Assembly (NCBI GenBank): GCA_964614375.1
Contig: CAZTLI010000380.1
Coordinates: 1 to 5,511 of the forward strand
DNA length: 5,511 nt
Direction: 5' to 3'
Origin: CAZTLI01 sp964614375
GTDB lineage: Bacteria; Chloroflexota; Anaerolineae; Aggregatilineales; Phototrophicaceae
The translations under genes and the position numbers were made by a program. The notes under the pieces were generated by a model. The model searched no databases and was not told the origin of the DNA. It worked only from the letters and a program-made list of their open reading frames with translations. Positions 1 to 4,269 of this stretch are shown here, in pieces (within the stretch, counting starts at the first letter, position 1; each line of letters starts with the position of its first letter).

Positions 1-138
1 GGACAGCAAGTGCCGTTCCCGTCACGTTTGGGGCGTCCCGACGAATTTGCCGCGCTCGCACGCACGATTGTCGAAAACGAAATGCTCAACGGCGAAACGA
101 TTCGACTCGATGGCGCGATTCGTATGGCCCCGCGTTAA
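1..138 (+). CDS. Short-chain dehydrogenase (SDR), C-terminal fragment, likely type II 3-hydroxyacyl-CoA dehydrogenase-like
   Basis: The gene enters from the left edge in frame 1 and ends at a TAA, leaving the last 45 residues. What is visible is the typical end of a classical SDR: a PSRLGRPDEFA segment, then the helix leading to a short ML-NGE-IRLDGAIRM-PR tail. SDRs in general end with a 'GRPEE(F/Y)A' stretch, then 'G..I.vDGG'. The variant 'NGE.IRLDGAIRM.PR' is what I associate with the HSD10/type II 3-hydroxyacyl-CoA dehydrogenase branch, which oxidises 3-hydroxyacyl-CoA with NAD+ in beta-oxidation or branched-chain amino-acid breakdown. The Rossmann nucleotide-binding motif and the catalytic Ser-Tyr-Lys lie outside the window, so the substrate cannot be confirmed. 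SDR membership is secure; the sub-family is an inference from the tail. A strong intrinsic terminator begins 18 bases after the stop. Confidence 0.85.
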   Translation, partial: GQQVPFPSRLGRPDEFAALARTIVENEMLNGETIRLDGAIRMAPR

Positions 139-156
139 TCCATTTTGCATCTCTCC

Positions 157-196
157 AATCCGGGAGTGTTGCGAAATACTGCCGGATTTTTATTTT
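157..196 (+). terminator. Intrinsic terminator after the SDR gene
   Basis: An inverted repeat, AATCCGG (157-163) against CCGGATT (182-188), continues past a single G/G mismatch into AGTGTT (165-170) against AATACT (175-180), which includes one G-U pair. It closes on GCGA (171-174), a GNRA-type tetraloop. The stem runs straight into TTTATTTT (189-196). This is a textbook rho-independent terminator and separates the SDR transcription unit from the kinase gene downstream. Confidence 0.88.
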
Positions 197-267
197 CGCG
201 GTTGATTGTCGGTATATTCGGGCGGTCTGTGGTAGGATAAATAACGTAGAAAGAGACACAAACCACA

Positions 268-1839
268 ATGTCAAGAGCCAAACCGAAAAAACCAACCCAT
301 ATATCCACATCCACCACCAATGAGGACACACAAGCGGCGCAATCCAGCGGGCAGACAAATAATGCGGCATTTTATGCCATGTTTGATAACGTGCCAGTGA
401 TGGTTGATGCTTTTGATAAGACCGGGCGCTGTCTGTTTTGGAACAAAGGGTGTGAGCGATTTCTGGGTTGGACAAAACAGGAGATTATGGCGGTTGAGAA
501 TGGTTTGGCGCTGTTGTACCCGGATCAAGCGGCATTTGACCGGGTAGTGAAAAATATACAGGAAGGCGATGCTGAATTTGCCGAATGTGAAGTACGCGCG
601 AAAGATGGCACGATTCGCACGCAGTTGTGGAGTAACTTTCATTTACCGAATGGGCAGACGTTTGCGATTGGGCACGATATTACCGGGCAAAAGCAGGCTG
701 AACGCGCGTTGAAAGCCGCCAATGCCAGTCTGGAAGCCTCTCGTGATGCGCTGGATCGTGTGCTGCAACAACTGCCGATTGGTATTCAAGTATTTGATAC
801 AAATGGGTTATGTACTGATGTAAATCACACCCATTGTCAAATTTTCAACATCCAAGCCGACAAGCTCATCGGTAAATACAATATTCTGGCAGACCCGCTT
901 GCTGAAAAATCGGGCACCGCGGCGGGCGCCCGGCGGGCATTGCAAGGCGAGATGGTCGATTTAGGCGATCTGGTTTTTGAATTTGGTACAGAAGGCACAC
1001 CGTTCACAGGTAGAACGGGCGAACGCACCATCAATGTATTGTTTGTGCCGATTGTGGATGAACACGGCAATGTGTTGCGGATTGTGGCGGCGAATCAAGA
1101 TGTGACCGAGCGCCGAAAGGCAGAACGGGATACGGTTGCGCTGACGATTGAACGGGACCGTGTGCAGGTACTGCGGGATTTTATTAATGATGTGTCGCAT
1201 GATTTCAAAACACCGTTGTCGGTCATTAACACCAAAGCCTATCTCATTAATCTTGAGCAAGATCAGACGCGGCGTGCTGGTCATGCCGAGATTTTGCAGG
1301 CACAGGTTAAGCATCTCACGCGCTTGATTGATGACTTGTTGACGATGGCGCGTCTGGATAAAGCCGATGAGGGCAGTGTGCGGGCATTTGATGTAAATCG
1401 GCTGGTTGTGGATGTTGAAGAGGCGATGGGCACACTTGCGGCGACACGCCATATTAAGCTGGAAATGCGTTTAGGTGCAGGTTTGCCGCCGATTGCGGGT
1501 AATGTCAAAGAACTGTATCGCGCATTGGCAAATATCACCCAGAATGCCCTCACCTATACCCCAAAAGAGGGCAGTGTCACGATAACCACCCTGCTGGAAG
1601 ATGAGATGGTTGTGGTGAAAGTCAAAGATACCGGGATTGGGATTAGTACCGCCGATTTGCCGCACATCTTTGAGCGATTTTTTCGGGCGGAGCGCGCCCG
1701 CACGACCAGCGGTACGGGGCTGGGGCTGGCGATTGCATATAAGATTGTCCGTTCGCATGGTGGGCGTATCGAAGTCGAAAGTGAATTGAATGTCGGTTCG
1801 ACATTTTATATCATGCTGCCCTCGTTGAAGTCCGAATAA
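268..1839 (+). CDS. PAS-PAS sensor histidine kinase (HisKA/HATPase_c), soluble
   Basis: A 523-residue sensor kinase of a two-component system. It should autophosphorylate on His and pass the phosphate to an Asp of a response regulator. Order of parts: Ser/Thr/Gln-rich disordered N-terminus (1-32); first PAS domain (about 33-140) ending in an 'HDITGQKQAE' tail; short amphipathic helix (about 141-168); second PAS domain (about 160-283) ending in a 'NQDVTERRKAE' tail; HisKA dimerisation helices (about 295-365) with H311 in an SHDFKTP H-box; then the ATP-binding domain with N-box N422/N426, G1 box DTGIGI (454-459), F box FERFFR (468-473) and G2 box GTGLGL (482-487). All catalytic boxes look intact. 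The H-D-x-x-T pattern (H311, D312, T315) is the one linked to phosphatase activity in HisKA kinases. No membrane segment or signal peptide is visible, so the stimulus is probably cytoplasmic. No response regulator lies in the window. A weak purine-rich ribosome site (about 249-257) precedes the ATG. The promoter must lie in 197-267 because a terminator lies upstream. Confidence 0.95.
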   Translation: MSRAKPKKPTHISTSTTNEDTQAAQSSGQTNNAAFYAMFDNVPVMVDAFDKTGRCLFWNKGCERFLGWTKQEIMAVENGLALLYPDQAAFDRVVKNIQEGDAEFAECEVRAKDGTIRTQLWSNFHLPNGQTFAIGHDITGQKQAERALKAANASLEASRDALDRVLQQLPIGIQVFDTNGLCTDVNHTHCQIFNIQADKLIGKYNILADPLAEKSGTAAGARRALQGEMVDLGDLVFEFGTEGTPFTGRTGERTINVLFVPIVDEHGNVLRIVAANQDVTERRKAERDTVALTIERDRVQVLRDFINDVSHDFKTPLSVINTKAYLINLEQDQTRRAGHAEILQAQVKHLTRLIDDLLTMARLDKADEGSVRAFDVNRLVVDVEEAMGTLAATRHIKLEMRLGAGLPPIAGNVKELYRALANITQNALTYTPKEGSVTITTLLEDEMVVVKVKDTGIGISTADLPHIFERFFRAERARTTSGTGLGLAIAYKIVRSHGGRIEVESELNVGSTFYIMLPSLKSE

Positions 1840-1913
1840 CCCGCTATCTCTCCGCGCAAAATGGCTGTCCATGTTACAATCGAGCAGTGGCATAAATCAA
1901 AAAGGACGGCTCT

Positions 1914-3134
1914 ATGGCACTCGTGAATCAAATAATTCAAGCGCAACTGCGATTTCAAGAAGAACTCCTTGCTCGCCGTAATGTGGTCGGCGTCGCAGTG
2001 GGCTATAAAGAAACGGGCGGCGCGATGACCGATGAACTGGCGTTGGCTGTGCTGGTGGAAGAAAAGAAGCCCGCTGCCCAACTCACCGCGGATGACATGA
2101 TCCCCAAAGAAATCAACGGCATGCCAACAGATGTCTATGAAGTGGGTTTTATCGAAGCCTTCCAATCGTCACCACGCAGCCGCTTTCGCCCGGTGATACC
2201 GCCCGGTGTCAGTATGGGGCATTATAAAATCACTGCCGGGACGTTTGGGGCGCTGGTCAAAGATGCCAACAGCAATGAAGTCTTGCTGCTATCGAATAAT
2301 CATGTATTTGCGGCGAGTAACGATGGGCTGGTTGGCGATGTCATTCTGCAACCGGGGCCAGTCGATGGGGGTTCGCGCCCCGATGATGTGGTCGCCCATT
2401 TAGAGCGATTCATCCGCCTGCGTTTTGTCGATGACCCGCCCTCGCCACCACCGCCGCCACCGTCACCGCCACCGTCGCCACCCTCACCGCCACCGTCGCC
2501 GCCCTCCCCGCCACCGTCGCCACCCTCCCCGCCGCCGTCCCCGCCTGTACCGCCGCCGCCCTCGCCACCACCGCCACCCGGCACAGGGACGCCCGGTTGT
2601 GATATTGCGGCTGTGTTCGCTTCACTCGGCAACATTCTGGCGAAGCTCAATGGTTCGGAACGGCGCGTTCAGGTGGTCGATGCCCATGCTGCTGCGTCAC
2701 CGGGAACAGCCACACGGGTGGCGACAGCCTTTGCCACGCCGGAAAATCAGGTGGATTGCGCGCTGGCACGTCCCGTTAATGTGTCGATGTTTTCGGACGA
2801 AATTCGTGGAATCGGACGGATTACCGGGGCAATCCCCGCGAGTCTGGGAATGCGTGTGCGGAAGAGTGGTCGCACGACAGATTATACGGAAGGCACGGTC
2901 ACATTAATCAATGCGACGGTGAACGTGTCGTATAACACGTCGATAGGGCAGCGAACAGCGCGTTTTACCGGACAAGTGTTCACGACAGCCATGAGTCAGG
3001 GGGGTGATTCGGGGTCGTTAATTGTGGATGCCAACTCACAAAATGCTGTAGGGCTGCTGTTCGCGGGGTCGAATGTGGCGACGATATTTAACCCGATTGA
3101 TCTGGTGCTGAATGCGTTGAACATCAAATTTTAG
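1914..3134 (+). CDS. NAL1-like trypsin-fold serine peptidase with an internal Pro/Ser repeat insert
   Basis: A 406-residue protein. Residues about 19-83 form a compact N-terminal domain (VVGVAVG, TDELAL, IPKEI, DVYEVG) that precedes S1-type peptidase domains in bacterial proteins related to plant NARROW LEAF1. The catalytic domain (about 98-402) shows a full triad: H130 in SNNHV, D281 in VDCALA, S366 in GGDSGS (363-368). It also has the family's GRTT (319-322) and late GLLFAG (380-385) segments. Between His and Asp lies a block (175-222) of 48 residues made only of Pro and Ser with one Val. No signal peptide or membrane helix is visible, so it is probably cytoplasmic, or exported by another route. 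The start is supported by AAAGGA at 1901-1906, 7 bases before ATG. A -10-like TACAAT sits at 1875-1880 without a good -35. The kinase gene ends 74 bases upstream with no hairpin between. Substrate unknown. Peptidase fold and triad are well supported; actual activity is inferred. Confidence 0.88.
   Translation: MALVNQIIQAQLRFQEELLARRNVVGVAVGYKETGGAMTDELALAVLVEEKKPAAQLTADDMIPKEINGMPTDVYEVGFIEAFQSSPRSRFRPVIPPGVSMGHYKITAGTFGALVKDANSNEVLLLSNNHVFAASNDGLVGDVILQPGPVDGGSRPDDVVAHLERFIRLRFVDDPPSPPPPPPSPPPSPPSPPPSPPSPPPSPPSPPPSPPVPPPPSPPPPPGTGTPGCDIAAVFASLGNILAKLNGSERRVQVVDAHAAASPGTATRVATAFATPENQVDCALARPVNVSMFSDEIRGIGRITGAIPASLGMRVRKSGRTTDYTEGTVTLINATVNVSYNTSIGQRTARFTGQVFTTAMSQGGDSGSLIVDANSQNAVGLLFAGSNVATIFNPIDLVLNALNIKF
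2436..2579 (+). repeat. Proline/serine-rich coding repeat (4 x 21-bp units plus flanks)
   Basis: This stretch encodes residues 175-222 of the peptidase, all Pro or Ser except V212. The core (2463-2546) is four tandem 21-bp units, each coding SPPPSPP. The units differ only at third codon positions, so the peptide is identical in all four while the DNA has drifted. On both sides the same 20-bp sequence occurs exactly, at 2436-2455 and 2556-2575. These copies are 120 bp apart, a multiple of three, so loss or gain between them would stay in frame. The Gly-rich reading frame on the opposite strand is only a by-product of the repeat. Confidence 0.92.
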
Positions 3135-3168
3135 CGCGACAGTGCGGCAGTCAACACGGGTAGCATAA

Positions 3169-3198
3169 GTGGGGTACGTTTGTGCCCCACCTTCCTTG
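3169..3198 (+). terminator. Probable hairpin terminator after the peptidase gene
   Basis: A 9-bp stem, GTGGGGTAC (3169-3177) against GTGCCCCAC (3182-3190) with one G-U pair, closes on a four-base loop (3178-3181). It begins 35 bases after the stop codon and is followed by CTTCCTTGT. The tail is pyrimidine-rich but not a clean T-run, so termination may be incomplete. The hairpin itself is clear; its role is inferred from position. Confidence 0.6.
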
Positions 3199-3208
3199 TC
3201 TATACAAT
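3180..3208 (+). promoter_or_regulatory. Candidate sigma70-type promoter for the short Nal1-N-domain gene
   Basis: TTGTGC (3180-3185) and TACAAT (3203-3208) are 17 bases apart. The -10 matches the consensus at five of six positions; the -35 matches at only three and overlaps the downstream arm of the preceding hairpin. A start near 3215 would give a leader of about 75 bases before the gene at 3289. TACAAT also occurs upstream of the peptidase gene (1875-1880). Weak, by-eye evidence. Confidence 0.3.
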
Positions 3209-3275
3209 AGATCGGAACGCGGTTTTTTGATGTGGAGCATGATGATACCTGATAACAACCAGCGTCACCGATGAA

Positions 3276-3282
3276 GTGAGGA
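3276..3282 (+). promoter_or_regulatory. Ribosome binding site that decides the start of the short gene
   Basis: GTGAGGA lies here. Two in-frame ATGs follow, at 3283 and 3289. The first touches the motif, leaving no spacer. The second has a normal 6-base spacer. The second also sits in the same TCTATGGC context as the peptidase start (1911-1918). I therefore place the start at 3289. Confidence 0.7.
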
Positions 3283-3288
3283 ATGTCT

Positions 3289-3549
3289 ATGGCGCAAGAT
3301 GAACGCATGGAACAAATCAGTACGGTGCAGTCGCGTTATGTCGATGAACTCATGCAAAAACGGCATGTGGTGGGGGTTGCGGTGGGATTGGCGCGCGTGG
3401 ACGATGTCATTACAGACGAACTGGCGCTCGTGGTCATGGTCGATGAAAAAGTGCCGTTGGAAAAACTCGCACCCGAAGACCATATCCCGCGTGAGTTAGA
3501 GGGTGTGCGTGTGGATGTACAGGAAGTGGGGCCATTACAGGCCTTTTAG
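3289..3549 (+). CDS. Stand-alone NAL1-type N-terminal domain protein (no peptidase domain)
   Basis: An 86-residue protein (88 if the ATG at 3283 is used) matching the N-terminal domain of the neighbouring peptidase. Aligned by hand without gaps, residues 22-86 match peptidase residues 19-83 at about 32 of 65 positions. Shared blocks are VVGVAVG, TDELAL, the IP-E segment, DV-EVG and a closing AF. The protein stops exactly at the point where the longer protein leaves this domain and heads for its catalytic part. It has no His, Asp or Ser of the triad and no signal peptide. An N-terminal charged helix (about 2-25) has a different sequence from that of the peptidase. The reading frame is intact, has its own ribosome site and is as well conserved in motif as its neighbour, which argues against simple decay. 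Function unknown; it could act in trans on the peptidase, or be what remains of a duplicate. The next gene converges on it 24 bases later. Confidence 0.82.
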   Translation: MAQDERMEQISTVQSRYVDELMQKRHVVGVAVGLARVDDVITDELALVVMVDEKVPLEKLAPEDHIPRELEGVRVDVQEVGPLQAF

Positions 3550-3573
3550 CGACCCATCATCACGCGCAAATGC

Positions 3574-4038
3574 TTACGATGCTTTTGCCAGCGGGTTGTT
3601 GAGCACACCCAGCGCACTGTAGGCCACCACTGCCATTGTTTCGTCGGTGGGTGTACACAGGTGACGGGTCGCATTCCGGTAGACCGCCAGCAATTTCTGA
3701 ATCGCTGTGGCATCGGTATCATACAGCGCCGCGTCGCAACTCTCGGCGAGTTGTGTCATTTGCTCACTTCGCACGTTTTCGCCCACATTGGCATAAATCA
3801 TGCTCGCCTGGCCGATTTCATCATCGGCTAATTCATAATTACCCTTATGAATAGCCACTGCCGCCCGACCCAGATGAGCATCCGCCATATAGCACGCGCG
3901 CCGACCACACAACAGCGTCGTAGTCGCCAACAGCCGATTATAGGACGCGAGCGCGGCGTCTATTTGCCCGATTATCAATTGCCGATTGGCGCGTTTGAGT
4001 AGATAAACCAGTTCCAATGTGTTTCCTGTTGTCGTCAT
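3574..4038 (-). CDS. Small TPR-like helical protein of unknown function
   Basis: A 154-residue, apparently all-helical cytoplasmic protein with no signal peptide or membrane segment. Two stretches fit the tetratricopeptide pattern loosely. Residues about 9-42 have the small-residue/aromatic spacing of a helix pair around 'G-IDAALASYNRLL'. Residues about 50-83 have 'A-LGRAAVAI-KGNYELADDEIGQA'. The rest (90-154) is also helix-like but less regular. TPR-type folds bind peptides or partner proteins; no catalytic motif is visible, so no function is assigned. The start is well supported: on the minus strand GAGGTGA (plus 4043-4049) precedes ATG with 7 bases between GAGG and the start. It converges with the short gene at 3289-3549 with a 24-bp gap, and diverges from the lipoprotein gene across a 231-bp region holding a CRP-like site. 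I do not recognise a named family. Confidence 0.75.
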   Translation of the reverse strand: MTTTGNTLELVYLLKRANRQLIIGQIDAALASYNRLLATTTLLCGRRACYMADAHLGRAAVAIHKGNYELADDEIGQASMIYANVGENVRSEQMTQLAESCDAALYDTDATAIQKLLAVYRNATRHLCTPTDETMAVVAYSALGVLNNPLAKAS

Positions 4039-4075
4039 GGGTTCACCTCATCAGCATTGATTGCTACATTACCGT

Positions 4076-4103
4076 TTGATTCACCTCTATTTTCCAGTAT
4101 AGT
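4076..4103. promoter_or_regulatory. Promoter-like elements in the divergent intergenic region
   Basis: On the plus strand TTGATT (4076-4081) and TATAGT (4098-4103) are 16 bases apart and could drive the lipoprotein gene with a leader of about 160 bases. On the minus strand the overlapping TATACT (plus 4096-4101) is an equally good -10 for the TPR-like gene, giving a leader of about 50 bases, but has no good -35. Only one direction, or neither, may be real. Confidence 0.25.
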
Positions 4104-4140
4104 CCATATTCATCGTGAAGAGACGGTATGCGTCGCAAAT

Positions 4141-4156
4141 TGTGACAAAAATCACT
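4141..4156. promoter_or_regulatory. CRP/FNR-family-like operator
   Basis: TGTGA (4141-4145), six bases, then TCACT (4152-4156). This matches the CRP-type pattern TGTGA-N6-TCACA at nine of ten specified positions. A further GTGA (4165-4168) lies to the right and forms a second, wider inverted pair with the TCAC. The site sits between two divergent genes, where an operator is expected. Its centre is about 60 bases from the start predicted by the minus-strand -10 at 4096-4101, close to the spacing of class I CRP-activated promoters. Found by eye; the regulator is not in the window. Confidence 0.35.
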
Positions 4157-4269
4157 AACGACGTGTGAGTATGGCGTTGGGGTGTCGTAGGGCATCCTCT
4201 CTCGCAATTCTGGCAGTCGTGCGTTAGAGTTGACCGCATAACATAACAGCGAAACAGGAGACATAGGAT

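Larger units (their letters stand above)
4039..4269. other. Divergent intergenic region
   Basis: This is the longest non-coding stretch, 231 bp between the minus-strand TPR-like gene and the plus-strand lipoprotein gene. It holds the ribosome sites of both genes, promoter-like elements near 4076-4103, the CRP-like inverted repeat at 4141-4156, and a repeated TTCACCTC (4042-4049 and 4080-4087), which reads GAGGTGAA on the minus strand. Reading frames that cross it in the track of possible ORFs lack coding character, so I treat it as regulatory. Confidence 0.6.

Noticed and set aside
202..238. Possible kinase promoter using TTGATT (202-207) and TAGGAT (233-238)
   Set aside because: The spacing of 25 bases is too long; TATATT at 213-218 has no -35 at a suitable distance either. 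A promoter is expected in this stretch but I cannot place it.
2436..2579. CRISPR-like or non-coding tandem repeat
   Set aside because: Units are adjacent without spacers and vary only at third codon positions in the peptidase frame, so this is coding repeat.
2300..2650. Gly-rich reading frame on the minus strand across the Pro-rich block
   Set aside because: It is the complement of the Pro/Ser codons; the plus-strand peptidase with a full triad explains the region.
2425..2907. Arg/His/Pro-rich plus-strand reading frame overlapping the peptidase
   Set aside because: A shifted frame of the same repeat; composition is typical of a shadow frame and it has no ribosome site or family motif.
3283..3288. 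ATG at 3283 as start of the short gene
   Set aside because: It abuts the GAGGA motif with no spacer; ATG 3289 has proper spacing and the same context as the paralogous start.
4230..4258. TTGACC as a -35 for the lipoprotein gene
   Set aside because: No -10-like hexamer follows at 16-18 bases; that position falls on the ribosome site.
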